The notes below the pieces were generated by a model. The model saw nothing but the letters and a program-made list of their open reading frames with translations, was not told the DNA's origin and searched no databases. Positions 9,048 to 17,758 of a stretch of DNA of 64,000 nucleotides are shown here, piece after piece; within the stretch, counting starts at the first letter, position 1; each line of letters starts with the position of its first letter. Both the position numbers and the translations under genes were made by a program. Source of the DNA: Phormidesmis sp963710175 (GTDB lineage Bacteria; Cyanobacteriota; Cyanobacteriia; Phormidesmidales; Phormidesmidaceae); the NCBI GenBank assembly GCA_963710175.1, contig CAVPZC010000003.1, positions 62,001 to 126,000 on the forward strand. The letters run 5' to 3'.

Positions 9048-9426
9048 GATGGCATCACCTGGCACAGCAGGAATCCGGTGGGGGTGAGAACGCAGCCCTG
9101 AGCAAGCGAAAAGACAAGCCAGCTTACCCGTTGGGCCTTTACCATGCGCCCTGAGGTCACAGCAGTATTGCCATGACTCTCTGAATTTACCAGGATATCG
9201 AGATGATTGCTGAAGATTGCTACAGTCGGATAACCACAGGATGATTATCAGAGGGGATCATTTTGTAATAACAGTCACAGCCACTGGTTAAGGATCTGTT
9301 AATGTGATGCAAAATTATTAAAGAGGGCATCTCTCCATTCTCGGTTTGGTCGGGGCTTTGAGCCTGGCATCAGCCAAAGGCTAGCCAGTTTCGTTAAAGT
9401 GCAGGTACTCCACAGGCAAAGCGTTC
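9048..9426. promoter_or_regulatory. divergent promoter region of rbcR and hrcA, with inverted repeat GATAA-N11-TTATC
   Basis: The region between the divergent rbcR and hrcA start codons holds no gene. An inverted repeat, GATAA (9229-9233) and TTATC (9245-9249), lies about 180 bp upstream of rbcR. LysR regulators often bind imperfect palindromes next to their own gene, so this is a candidate autoregulatory site, but it does not match the T-N11-A core exactly. I find no CIRCE element (the HrcA operator) before hrcA. Confidence 0.35.
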
Positions 9427-10599
9427 ATGAAGCTCAACCCCAGACAGCAGAATGTTCTTCGGGCGACAGTACGCCACTATGTCAGTACAGCAGAGCCAGT
9501 CGGGTCTAAATCTTTGGCCAAGGGCTACAACCTCAGGGTAAGTGCGGCTACCATTCGCAGCGTCATGAGCGTTTTAGAAGACTCTGGCTTTCTCTATCAG
9601 CCGCACACTTCTGCCGGGCGGATTCCGTCGGACTCGGGCTACCGGGCATATGTAAACGAGCTGATGAGTCCGTCTGAGCCGCTGACTCGCCGGATGGAAA
9701 CCACGCTCAACCAGCGGCTGGGCTGGCAGGGGCAGGCAATAGAAGGGCTGCTGCAAGAGTCGGCGCAAATTCTAGCGAGTCTCAGTGGCTATATTGCGCT
9801 AGTCACCATGCCACAGCTGGATGAGTCCAAAATTAAGCATTTACAGCTGGTACGAGTCAGCGATTATCAGCTGCTATTGCTGGTGGTATTCGATGTTTAT
9901 AGCAACCATTCTATTTTGCTGCCGCTGCCGCGCCAGAGCGATCGCTCCCAAAGCTCACCGGGAAACTCGTTAGGCAGCGCCGACAGCGCCACAGTCAGCC
10001 TGGAAGAAATCGACCGGGAGCTGCAAGTGCTCTCAAATTTTCTCACTGAACAGCTGCGGGGCCATGCGCTTCACGACATCACTTTAGACTTATCTGATCT
10101 CGATCAGGCGTTTCAGCGGTACATCAGCGGTTTGCAGCAGGGCATGATCGATTTGGCCCGGCGATCGCGCATCAATCCCGCCACCCAAATATTGGTCAGC
10201 GGCCTAGCTGAAGTCCTCGATCAGCCTGAATTTTCGGAGCGCAGCCAAATTCGCAGCCTTGTTCAGCTTTTAGAAGACGGTCGCGATCAGCTCTGGCCGC
10301 TCATTTCTACGGCCAGGCTAGCTGAAGCTGACTCTCTGCTGGGCGAAGCAGCTTCAAATAACCAGCGGCTGCGCATCTGGATTGGCACCGAAAATCCGGT
10401 CGCGCCGATGCAGTCTTGCGCGCTGGTTACGTCACTGTATGGCAGTGCGCCGGGGCCAGTCGGCAGTCTGGGCGTGCTGGGACCAACCCGAATGCTCTAT
10501 GAAAATGCCGTTGCCGCTGTAGAAGCTGCCGCCAACTATTTAACAGATGCGGTCGCTACTACCCTTGAGCAAGGAGAGCGGCTGACACCGGAAGGCTAG
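9427..10599 (+). CDS. hrcA: heat-inducible transcription repressor HrcA
   Basis: HrcA represses groESL-type chaperone operons by binding the CIRCE inverted repeat and needs GroEL for activity. The N-terminus (LNPRQQNVLRATVRHYVSTAEPVGSKSL) and the following ATIRSVMSVLEDSGFLYQPHTSAGRIPSDSGYR segment are the family's winged-helix domain (residues 1-80). The GAF-like effector domain fills the remainder, ending with LGVLGPTRMLYENAVAAVEA. The length of 390 is slightly above average because of a Ser/Gly-rich insertion near residues 175-190. It stands alone rather than with dnaK or groES. Confidence 0.94.
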   Translation: MKLNPRQQNVLRATVRHYVSTAEPVGSKSLAKGYNLRVSAATIRSVMSVLEDSGFLYQPHTSAGRIPSDSGYRAYVNELMSPSEPLTRRMETTLNQRLGWQGQAIEGLLQESAQILASLSGYIALVTMPQLDESKIKHLQLVRVSDYQLLLLVVFDVYSNHSILLPLPRQSDRSQSSPGNSLGSADSATVSLEEIDRELQVLSNFLTEQLRGHALHDITLDLSDLDQAFQRYISGLQQGMIDLARRSRINPATQILVSGLAEVLDQPEFSERSQIRSLVQLLEDGRDQLWPLISTARLAEADSLLGEAASNNQRLRIWIGTENPVAPMQSCALVTSLYGSAPGPVGSLGVLGPTRMLYENAVAAVEAAANYLTDAVATTLEQGERLTPEG

Positions 10600-10614
10600 T
10601 CCAGCTATCTATCT

Positions 10615-11232
10615 CTAAAAATCTTTGGGCTGTGGCTGACGACGAGGCTTAGCCAGCAGCCGGGCGGCTAAGATGCCCCCCAAAAAGCCGAACAGATGGC
10701 CTTCCCACGAAATGCCGGGCTGGTTTGGCAGTATGCCCCAAATGATGCCGCCATAGAGAAAAGTCACCAAGACCGAGAAGGCAATCGCCACTGCGCTGCG
10801 CTCAAAGTAGCCTCTCAGCAGCAAAAAGCCGAAGTAGCCAAAAATGACGCCGCTAGCCCCGATATGATAAGAACCCGGCGCTCCAATCAACCAGGTACCC
10901 AGACCGCTACACAGCGCTGCGATCGCGCTGACAACTAGCCAATCGCCCGTTTCTCTCAGCATGATCAGCCAGCCCAAAGTCACCAGCGGCACGGTATTGG
11001 CTATCAGATGGGCAAAGTTGCCGTGCAGAAAAGGAGCCCACAAAATGCCCCACAGGCCGGGCAGCGATCGCGGCTGAATCCCAAACCGGTCTAAACTGCC
11101 TTTGAAAATCAGCTGATCGACAATCTCAATTGCCCACAGCAGAGCGGTCAGACCGAGTAGCGTCGTTATCTGTATCCTAAATTCACCCACCATAGAGCGC
11201 TTGGGTTCTACAAAGCGATCCGGTTCCATCAC
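10615..11232 (-). CDS. rhomboid-family intramembrane serine protease
   Basis: This is a small polytopic membrane protease of 205 residues. The predicted core has the rhomboid signatures: FLHGNFAHLIANT in the second segment, the catalytic serine in GASGVIFGYFGFLL, and the catalytic histidine in WEGHLFGFLGGILAARLL. Five to six hydrophobic segments are visible. Substrates are unknown; in bacteria these enzymes cut single-pass membrane proteins. It lies downstream of hemH on the same strand with a 101-bp gap. Confidence 0.88.
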   Translation of the reverse strand: MMEPDRFVEPKRSMVGEFRIQITTLLGLTALLWAIEIVDQLIFKGSLDRFGIQPRSLPGLWGILWAPFLHGNFAHLIANTVPLVTLGWLIMLRETGDWLVVSAIAALCSGLGTWLIGAPGSYHIGASGVIFGYFGFLLLRGYFERSAVAIAFSVLVTFLYGGIIWGILPNQPGISWEGHLFGFLGGILAARLLAKPRRQPQPKDF

Positions 11233-11287
11233 AACTGTCCTCTAAATTAGCCAGCGGCAATCGCAGTTTCTAAGCGATATCGAGAAG

Positions 11288-11305
11288 ATACACCCAGTTG
11301 ACCTA
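11288..11305. repeat. 18-bp sequence repeated once elsewhere in the window
   Basis: This 18-bp stretch between hemH and the rhomboid gene matches 19345-19362 at 17 of 18 positions (core CCCAGTTGACCTA). At the other site the core is one arm of an inverted repeat; here I see no partner arm. It may be a degenerate copy of a small dispersed element. Confidence 0.4.
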
Positions 11306-11333
11306 CCTGTTCCGCCCAGATAAATCGGCAATG

Positions 11334-12497
11334 CTACAGCAATCCAATCAAATGTAGCGGACCGTGCCCGGTGACAATTTCTGCTAGCAAAGCTAAAAAG
11401 CCCAACATGGCCAAGCGACCGTTCCACACTTCTGCGACGGGCGTCATTCCCCAGGCAGACTTGTCTTGAGGATAGATCTTCACTTTCTTCTGCGGCTTTT
11501 CCAGGTCTGAAAAATGAACGGGTTCGGCTGCTGCCGCCTCATCCACCATCTCGGCCAAATCGGTAATAAAGCCCGTGTGGGTATTCAGCGCTGGCACCCG
11601 ATAAAAATTCTCGATACCGGCCTCTTCAGCCAGCTCGCGATACTCAATATCGATTTCTTGCAGGGTTTCAATGTGCTCAGAAACAAAGCTAATAGGCACC
11701 ACCATCAGGCTATCAACGCCTGCTTCTGCCAGTGCTTGAATGGCATCTTCGGTGTAGGGTTGCAGCCACTCAATCGGTCCCACCCGGCTCTGATAGGCCA
11801 GCGTATGCTCGTTAGACCGGCCTAGAGCCTGCATAATTAAATCGGTGCAGTGCTCAATCTCTCGCTGGTAGGGGTCGCCAAATTCTTCTACGTAGCTAAC
11901 CGGTACGCCGTGAGCGCTAAAAAAGATATGGGCACTGTCTGGATTAGGCAGTTTGTCTAGCTCGGTGCGAATCAGGTCGGCCATCGCATTGATATAGCCA
12001 GGCCGAGCATACCAGGAGGGAATCAGCGTGTATTCTACCTGGGCCAGCTTGGGATCGTCTTGCCACAGCTGCTCTAGCAGGCGAAAGCTCGACCCGCTGG
12101 TGCTGATAGAATACTGAGGATACAGCGGTAGCACCACTAGCTTTTCGAGGCTGTCGCGCTTGATTTGAGCGATCGCCTCTTCGGTAAACGGATGCCAGTA
12201 GCGCATTCCCACATAGACTTCAGCGTCGTGCCCTTTGCGGTCTAGAGCAGACTTGAGAGCATCGCCCTGCTCTTCAGTAATGCGGCGTAGCGGGGAGCCA
12301 CCGCCAATTTGCTGATAGTTGGCCTGAGAGGTTTTGGCCCGACGGCTAGAGATAAACCAGGCTAATGGTTTTTGCAGCCACGGAAACGGAATACGAATAA
12401 TTTCCGGGTCTGAAAACAGATTAAACAGGAAAGGACGCACATCCTCCGGCTTTTCTGGCCCACCCAAATTCAGCAGTAAAACTCCCACACGGCTCAT
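11334..12497 (-). CDS. hemH: ferrochelatase with C-terminal chlorophyll a/b-binding-like (CAB) helix
   Basis: Ferrochelatase inserts Fe2+ into protoporphyrin IX, the last step of heme synthesis and the branch point from chlorophyll. The catalytic domain (residues 1-320) contains LLNLGGPEKPEDVRPFLFNLFSDPEII at the start, the SAHGVP metal-site motif near residue 196 and VVPISFVSEHIETL near 268. The last 40 residues (about 345-387) form a single helix with the LHC motif EVWNGRLAMLGFLALLAEI, as in the type II ferrochelatase of cyanobacteria and plastids. Length (387) fits that architecture. Confidence 0.96.
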   Translation of the reverse strand: MSRVGVLLLNLGGPEKPEDVRPFLFNLFSDPEIIRIPFPWLQKPLAWFISSRRAKTSQANYQQIGGGSPLRRITEEQGDALKSALDRKGHDAEVYVGMRYWHPFTEEAIAQIKRDSLEKLVVLPLYPQYSISTSGSSFRLLEQLWQDDPKLAQVEYTLIPSWYARPGYINAMADLIRTELDKLPNPDSAHIFFSAHGVPVSYVEEFGDPYQREIEHCTDLIMQALGRSNEHTLAYQSRVGPIEWLQPYTEDAIQALAEAGVDSLMVVPISFVSEHIETLQEIDIEYRELAEEAGIENFYRVPALNTHTGFITDLAEMVDEAAAAEPVHFSDLEKPQKKVKIYPQDKSAWGMTPVAEVWNGRLAMLGFLALLAEIVTGHGPLHLIGLL

Positions 12498-12625
12498 AGT
12501 GAATCGCGTACCTTTATGTTTAATGTTTTAATCATCTTTGCTCATCGTAACAACTAACGCTGAGCCTGAATCATTTCCTTTGATGGAAATAATTGAGATC
12601 GCGCGTTGGTTCACACCTTTGGCGT

Positions 12626-13777
12626 ATGACAACCCATCCCCTAGATGCACAGCTCAGCACGGTCAACCAGCGCTTAAAAGCCGCTCAGCTCGGGTTTAAA
12701 ATTGACAGGCGCGGCGAAAAACTCAGCCTGCGCGGCACCCTGCCGCCTCGTCCCGGCAGCCCCAAACTGCGTGCTTATCAGCAGCGAATCCCTTTAGGGT
12801 TGCCGGCCACTAAAGCCGGGCTCAAGCAGATTGAAAAAACCGCCAAGGTAATCGCTGCCCAGCTGATCGAAAATACGTTTGACTGGCAGGACTATTTGGG
12901 GCCAGTGGCGGGTCTGCGGCGGGCTGGGGCCGACTTGTCGGCGCAGATAGCGGCGTTTGAGGCACACTTTTTTCAGCTGCGCCAGGGCACAGATCAGCCC
13001 GCTTCGGTGCGAACGACCTGGGCAAAAGCCTACGTGCCGTATCTAAGGAAATTGCAGGCGATCGCCACCCGCCATCCCAGCTTCTCCCTACCCGAGGCTA
13101 TCTACGCCACCGTTCAGGGCACCCAGGCTAACTCCCGCAGCCGCCAAGTCTGCTGCACTGCTCTCGACGCACTGGCCACCTTTCTCAATACGCCTCTACC
13201 TACCCCGCTCAAATCCTTTTGGGGTAGCTACGGCAGCAGCAAAACTCAAATCCGTCAGCTGCCTACCGATGAAGAAATCCTTAGCGTCTATGAACGCATT
13301 CCCAACCCTACCTGGCAATTTGTCTACGGCATTATGGCCACCTACGGCCTGCGCAACCACGAAGTTTTCTTTTGCGACTACAGCATGCTCGCCAACGGCG
13401 ACCAGGAAGCTGCTGTCGAAGTGCTCGCTTCCACCAAAACCGGACAACACTACGTTTGGCCCTTCTACCCCGAGTGGATAGATGCCTTCGACCTGCGTCA
13501 GATAAACCTCCCTAAAGTCAACACCGACCTCACGACCACCACCTTACAGCTCGTCGGCCAGCAGGTTTCTCGCCAGTTCAAACGCTATGATCTTCCCTTC
13601 GCCCCTTATGATCTGCGCCATGCCTGGGCCGTGCGCACCGTGCATATGGGCCTGCCGGACACGGTTTCTGCCCGCATGATGGGCCACTCAGTTGCCATTC
13701 ACAACCGTACCTACCACCGCTGGATCACCCGCCGCGATCAGAGCGCTGCGGTGAAAGCGGCACTGAGCAAAAGCTAG
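12626..13777 (+). CDS. stand-alone tyrosine recombinase/integrase
   Basis: The C-terminal half (about residues 210-383) shows a tyrosine-recombinase catalytic domain: first Arg in YGLRNHEVF, a likely active Lys in STKTGQHY, LRHAWAVR with the second Arg, MGHS, and the nucleophile Tyr in RTYHRW. The histidine that usually precedes LRH by two residues is a tyrosine (PYDLRH). The N-terminal half includes a basic segment resembling an arm-binding domain and a SAM-like core-binding domain. No phage or integron genes, attachment sites or duplicated tRNA ends accompany it, so it may be a domesticated chromosomal recombinase. The ATG at 12626 is preferred to an upstream TTG (12593). Confidence 0.82.
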   Translation: MTTHPLDAQLSTVNQRLKAAQLGFKIDRRGEKLSLRGTLPPRPGSPKLRAYQQRIPLGLPATKAGLKQIEKTAKVIAAQLIENTFDWQDYLGPVAGLRRAGADLSAQIAAFEAHFFQLRQGTDQPASVRTTWAKAYVPYLRKLQAIATRHPSFSLPEAIYATVQGTQANSRSRQVCCTALDALATFLNTPLPTPLKSFWGSYGSSKTQIRQLPTDEEILSVYERIPNPTWQFVYGIMATYGLRNHEVFFCDYSMLANGDQEAAVEVLASTKTGQHYVWPFYPEWIDAFDLRQINLPKVNTDLTTTTLQLVGQQVSRQFKRYDLPFAPYDLRHAWAVRTVHMGLPDTVSARMMGHSVAIHNRTYHRWITRRDQSAAVKAALSKS

Positions 13778-13817
13778 CTATTCAACGCAGCGTTTACTAT
13801 CCTGATGTACCCCCGCA

Positions 13818-14567
13818 TCAGTGCATCACCATGCCGCCATCTACATTCATGACTTGGCCGGTGATGTAAGCGGCGGCTGGATCGGCGGCTAAAAAGCGAA
13901 TTAAACCGGCGACTTCTTCTGGCTGACCGTAGCGCCCGAGAGGAATGTATTTGAGGATTTCTTCGGTATTTTTGAGATCTCCTGTCATATCGGTAGCGAT
14001 AAAACCAGGGGCGACTGCGTTAGCGGTGACGCCGCGTGGGGCGAGTTCTTTGGCAATGGTTTTAGTGAAGCCGATGACGCCTGCTTTGGCCGCGCTGTAG
14101 TTGGCCTGCCCCGGATTGCCCATTAGTCCAGCAACTGAGGAAATATTGATGATGCGGCCTGATCGCTGCTTCAGCATAATTTTGCTAACGGCGCGGGTGC
14201 AGAGGAAAACGCCTGTCAGGTTGAGATCGATCACCGCCTGCCAGTCTTCGGGTTTCATGCGCAGCAGCAGCGTATCGCGGGTGATGCCCGCATTGTTGAC
14301 CAGTACATCGATGCGGCCAAATTTGTCCATGGTGGCTTTGATCATCGCGTCTACCTGGTCGGCTTTGGAGACATCGGTCTGAAGCGCTAGTGCTTCACTT
14401 CCCCCTTCAGAAATCGCCGCCACTACTGCATCTGCCGCGTCGCTAGAGCGGGCATAGTTGACCACGACTTTGGCCCCGGCCTGAGCGAGTGCCATCGCCG
14501 CTGCCTTGCCGATACCGCGCGAAGCTCCTGTAACGATGGCAACCTTGCCTGTAAGTGCTCCAGCCAT
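13818..14567 (-). CDS. fabG: 3-oxoacyl-[acyl-carrier-protein] reductase
   Basis: FabG reduces 3-oxoacyl-ACP with NADPH in type II fatty-acid synthesis. The 249-residue short-chain dehydrogenase has the cofactor loop TGASRGIG (residues 13-20), the NNAG motif, the catalytic Ser in INISSVAG and YSAAK, and the C-terminal AYITGQVMNVDGGM that is characteristic of FabG. Length and motifs leave little doubt, although some FabG paralogues act in other pathways, such as acetoacetyl-CoA reduction. It is transcribed away from trx. Confidence 0.94.
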   Translation of the reverse strand: MAGALTGKVAIVTGASRGIGKAAAMALAQAGAKVVVNYARSSDAADAVVAAISEGGSEALALQTDVSKADQVDAMIKATMDKFGRIDVLVNNAGITRDTLLLRMKPEDWQAVIDLNLTGVFLCTRAVSKIMLKQRSGRIINISSVAGLMGNPGQANYSAAKAGVIGFTKTIAKELAPRGVTANAVAPGFIATDMTGDLKNTEEILKYIPLGRYGQPEEVAGLIRFLAADPAAAYITGQVMNVDGGMVMH

Positions 14568-14765
14568 GGCGTGATTTCCTGATGAATTTGCCCAATCACT
14601 GTAATATTTCGCGGGGTGCGGAGCAATCTATCGCAGCAGTCCACAGAAAACCCTTAGAAAAGCCTGTAGATCCCTAAAGTTCTCTAAATTAATTGAGCCA
14701 CAACCCCCACACAACCGGAGCAGCCATTAGCATAGGGAAGTCGCTTTCCCCTCTAAAATACGCCC

Positions 14766-15092
14766 ATGGCAGTCAAACAGCAGTTCAACAGCTTCGATGA
14801 GATGATCAGTGGCTCGGATCAGCCGCTGCTGGTCGATTTTTATGCAGATTGGTGCGGCCCCTGCCAGATGATGGCAAAGATTTTGGTCCAAGTCGGCGCT
14901 GAGATGAAGGGCGAAGTCAAAGTGGTCAAAATCGACACTGAGAAATACCCTGCGATCGCTTCGCAGCACAGTATTCACGCCTTGCCAACGCTCGTCCTTT
15001 TTAAGCAAGGTCAGCCGGTAGATCGAATCGAAGGCGTGCTCACTGCTGAGCAGCTCGTCGCGCGGGTCCGAGAGGTGCTAGGCGAAGCTTAG
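14766..15092 (+). CDS. trx: thioredoxin
   Basis: This is a 108-residue single-domain thioredoxin with the intact redox centre WCGPC (Cys30, Cys33), the buried-Asp segment LLVDFYADW and the cis-proline in ALPTLVLF. It reduces protein disulfides in the cytosol. The sequence does not decide whether electrons come from ferredoxin-thioredoxin reductase or NADPH-thioredoxin reductase. It is followed 12 bp later by folK, suggesting a small operon trx-folK-NUDIX. Confidence 0.93.
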   Translation: MAVKQQFNSFDEMISGSDQPLLVDFYADWCGPCQMMAKILVQVGAEMKGEVKVVKIDTEKYPAIASQHSIHALPTLVLFKQGQPVDRIEGVLTAEQLVARVREVLGEA

Positions 15093-15104
15093 GGGGAGAT
15101 ACGG

Positions 15105-15659
15105 ATGCCTATGATCGAGCCGTCAGATAGCAAAAGTAGGCGGGTGGGCAGTCCGGTGCGAGCGGCGATCGCCCTCGGCGGCAACTTAGGCAATTCTCAG
15201 AGAATCCTATCAGCGGCCATACAGGCGATCAATCAGGAAGCCGGGATCACCGTCGTGGCGCGATCGCCGCTCTACAAAACCGCGCCCGTCGGCCCGCCTC
15301 AGCCGGACTATCTCAATGCCTGTGTGGTGGTCGAGACGGTTCTAGCAGCGCGATCGCTCCTACAACAGCTGCTCGCGATTGAAGCCCAGTTTGGCCGCAT
15401 TCGTCAGGAACGGTGGGGCGCGCGTTCACTAGATCTAGATCTATTGCTATTTGGCGATCAAATCATTGATTTGCCCGGTCTCACGGTGCCCCATCCACGC
15501 CTGCACAAGCGTCCCTTTGTGCTAGTACCGCTGGCGGATATTGCGCCCGATTGGGCTCACCCTATTTTTGGTAAAACGATTGCCCAGCTTTTGGAGCAGC
15601 TGCCTGTAGCTGGGGTAGAGCCGTTGGTAGATGCGATCGCTAGCCCTTACTCTTTGTAA
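15105..15659 (+). CDS. folK: 2-amino-4-hydroxy-6-hydroxymethyldihydropteridine diphosphokinase
   Basis: FolK (HPPK) transfers pyrophosphate from ATP to 6-hydroxymethyl-dihydropterin in folate synthesis. The 184 residues include AIALGGNLGNSQRIL, SPLYKTAPVGPPQPDYLNACV, RWGARSLDLDLLLFGDQ with the metal-binding DLDLLL motif, and VPHPRLHKRPFVLVPLADIAP. The purine-rich GGGGGAGA run upstream is a good ribosome-binding site; both ATG 15105 and ATG 15111 fit. It runs into the NUDIX gene with only 5 bp between. Confidence 0.94.
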   Translation: MPMIEPSDSKSRRVGSPVRAAIALGGNLGNSQRILSAAIQAINQEAGITVVARSPLYKTAPVGPPQPDYLNACVVVETVLAARSLLQQLLAIEAQFGRIRQERWGARSLDLDLLLFGDQIIDLPGLTVPHPRLHKRPFVLVPLADIAPDWAHPIFGKTIAQLLEQLPVAGVEPLVDAIASPYSL

Positions 15660-15664
15660 TTACT

Positions 15665-16210
15665 ATGCCATTTGGTCAAGAGCCGCCTCAGCTGATTAAG
15701 CATCGTCTGTTCTACGAAGGGCGCAAGTTCAACTTTGAGGTTTCTCGCTTCCGATTGCCCAATGCCTCCATCGGCGACTATGAGTGCATTCGCCATCCCG
15801 GTGGCTCAATGGCCGTGCCGGTGACTGCCGAGGGAAAGTTTGTGCTAGTGCGGCAATATCGTTTTGCGATGCAGGGCAGGTTGCTGGAGTTCCCGGCAGG
15901 CACAGTCGAAAAGGGCGAAGATCCGCTGGGCACTATTCAGCGCGAAATTCAGGAGGAAACTGGCTATCGAGCAAACACCTGGAAAACGCTGGGCAAGTTC
16001 CCAAATGCACCGGGCTATTCTGACGAAATTATTTACGCTTATCTGGCCACCGACTTAGAAAAGCTAACTGAGGCGCTACCGCTTGATGAAGACGAAGATC
16101 TAGAAGTGCTGATGATGAGCGCCGATGAGTTAGAAAAGGCGATTTTGGCCGGTGTTGCAATTGATGCGAAGTCAATCGCGGCATTCTACATGGCTAAAGC
16201 CTATCTATAA
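15665..16210 (+). CDS. NUDIX hydrolase, probable ADP-ribose pyrophosphatase
   Basis: The NUDIX box is complete (GEDPLGTIQREIQEETGY within residues 80-103), preceded by LLEFPAGTVEKG. The flanking segments (RHPGGSMAVPVTAEGKFVLVRQYRFAMQGRLLEFPAG and FPNAPGYSDEIIYAYLA) are typical of ADP-sugar or ADP-ribose pyrophosphatases. It would hydrolyse ADP-ribose to AMP and ribose 5-phosphate in the cytosol. The exact substrate cannot be fixed from sequence. It is the third gene of the trx-folK-NUDIX run. Confidence 0.87.
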   Translation: MPFGQEPPQLIKHRLFYEGRKFNFEVSRFRLPNASIGDYECIRHPGGSMAVPVTAEGKFVLVRQYRFAMQGRLLEFPAGTVEKGEDPLGTIQREIQEETGYRANTWKTLGKFPNAPGYSDEIIYAYLATDLEKLTEALPLDEDEDLEVLMMSADELEKAILAGVAIDAKSIAAFYMAKAYL

Positions 16211-16303
16211 GACGACAATGCCTACGACCGATGGTTGAACCTGCTCAGCTCGCTATACTATGGCGCGTAACCTTCTAGAAACTGTTTTTGAGAACGGAGG
16301 ACT

Positions 16304-17743
16304 ATGGCTGCTGAGCTAGTGCTGTTTTGGCATCGTCGGGATTTGAGAATTCGGGATAATTTGGGACTGGCGGCGGCGCGCGATCGCACTCCCAAAGTCA
16401 TCGGCGTCTTCTGCCTCGACCCCGGCATTTTAGATGGCGACGACATTGCTCCGGCCCGAGTCACCTACATGATTGGCTCCCTGGCCGAACTGCAAAAGAG
16501 CTATAAGTCTGCCGGTAGCGAGCTGTTGATCCTCAAAGGCAAGCCAGAAAAAGCCATTCCTAAATTAGCCAATGCCCTTGGAGCTGTCGCTGTCTACTGG
16601 AACCGTGACGTAGAGCCCTACTCCCGTCAGCGCGATACCGATGTTGCTAAAGCGCTGAAAGACAAAGACATTGAAATGCACACAAAATTCTGGGATCAGC
16701 TGCTGCATGACCCGGACGGCATCAAAACCGGTGGTGGCGACCCCTACAAAGTTTACACACCTTTTTGGCGAAACTGGATCAAGCACGATAAGCGCGGCCC
16801 GGTTGAGGCGTTATCAGATGTGACAGGACTGAGCTCCAAAGAGAAAGCTACTGCCAACGAGGCGGGCAACATCGAGCTGCCAACGGCTAAAGATCTGGGC
16901 TATGAGTGGGAGCAAGAGCTGTTGCTGGCACCGGGCGAGGCGGCGGCACTCGCTCAGTTGGAAAAGTTCTGTGAGGATCGAAGGGCGATCTCCGAATATG
17001 ACGAACAGCGCGACTTCCCAGCCATTCCCGGCACCTCTACCCTTAGCGCCGCGCTCAAATTTGGCACCGTCGGCATTCGCACCGTATGGCAAGCTGCCGA
17101 CGAAGCGTATAGCCGCGCCCGCAGCGACGAAACCCACGAAAATATCCGCACCTGGCAACAGGAACTCGCTTGGCGCGAATTCTATCAGGGCGTCATGTAC
17201 TTTTTTCCATATTTGGCCGAAGGCCCGTACCGCGATCCGCTCAAAGACTTCCCCTGGAACAATGATAAAGACCATTTTCAAGCCTGGTGCGAAGGCAGAA
17301 CCGGCTACCCTATTGTCGATGCGGCCATGCGCCAGCTCAATACCATCGGCTGGATGCACAACCGCTGCCGGATGATCGCCGCTAGCTTCCTCACCAAAGA
17401 TTTAATTATCGACTGGCGCTGGGGTGAAAAATACTTTATGCAAAAGCTCTATGACGGCGACCTTTCGGCCAATAATGGCGGTTGGCAGTGGAGCGCTTCT
17501 AGTGGCATGGATCCGAAACCGTTGCGCATCTTCAACCCGGCAAGCCAAGCCAAAAAGTACGATCCCGACGCCGAGTACATCCGCGAATGGCTCCCTGAAA
17601 TTCGTCACCTCGATACCAGCGCGTTAGTTACTGGCGATATTCCTGAGCAGGAATTGGAGGGCACTAACTACCCAATGCCTATTGTGAATCACAAGCAGCA
17701 GCAGGCCGAATTCAAAGAGCGCTACAAAGCGCAAAAGAGTTAG
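16304..17743 (+). CDS. phr: deoxyribodipyrimidine photo-lyase (class I CPD photolyase)
   Basis: This 479-residue flavoprotein uses blue light to split cyclobutane pyrimidine dimers. The N-terminal antenna domain starts LVLFWHRRDLRIRDNLGLAAA. The FAD-binding C-terminal half has WQQELAWREFYQ, GYPIVDAAMRQLNTIGWMHNRCRM and the highly conserved DGDLSANNGGWQWSASSGMDPKPLRIFNP. As I remember it, the sequence tracks closely the 8-HDF-type photolyase of Synechococcus. The ATG is preceded by a strong ACGGAGGA site. It is likely a single-gene unit, ending 15 bp from the convergent neighbour. Confidence 0.96.
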   Translation: MAAELVLFWHRRDLRIRDNLGLAAARDRTPKVIGVFCLDPGILDGDDIAPARVTYMIGSLAELQKSYKSAGSELLILKGKPEKAIPKLANALGAVAVYWNRDVEPYSRQRDTDVAKALKDKDIEMHTKFWDQLLHDPDGIKTGGGDPYKVYTPFWRNWIKHDKRGPVEALSDVTGLSSKEKATANEAGNIELPTAKDLGYEWEQELLLAPGEAAALAQLEKFCEDRRAISEYDEQRDFPAIPGTSTLSAALKFGTVGIRTVWQAADEAYSRARSDETHENIRTWQQELAWREFYQGVMYFFPYLAEGPYRDPLKDFPWNNDKDHFQAWCEGRTGYPIVDAAMRQLNTIGWMHNRCRMIAASFLTKDLIIDWRWGEKYFMQKLYDGDLSANNGGWQWSASSGMDPKPLRIFNPASQAKKYDPDAEYIREWLPEIRHLDTSALVTGDIPEQELEGTNYPMPIVNHKQQQAEFKERYKAQKS

Positions 17744-17758
17744 GGCGAAGCCGATGGC

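Noticed and set aside
12626..13777. Prophage or integron
   Set aside because: No other phage or cassette genes, attachment repeats or tRNA boundary are near the recombinase.
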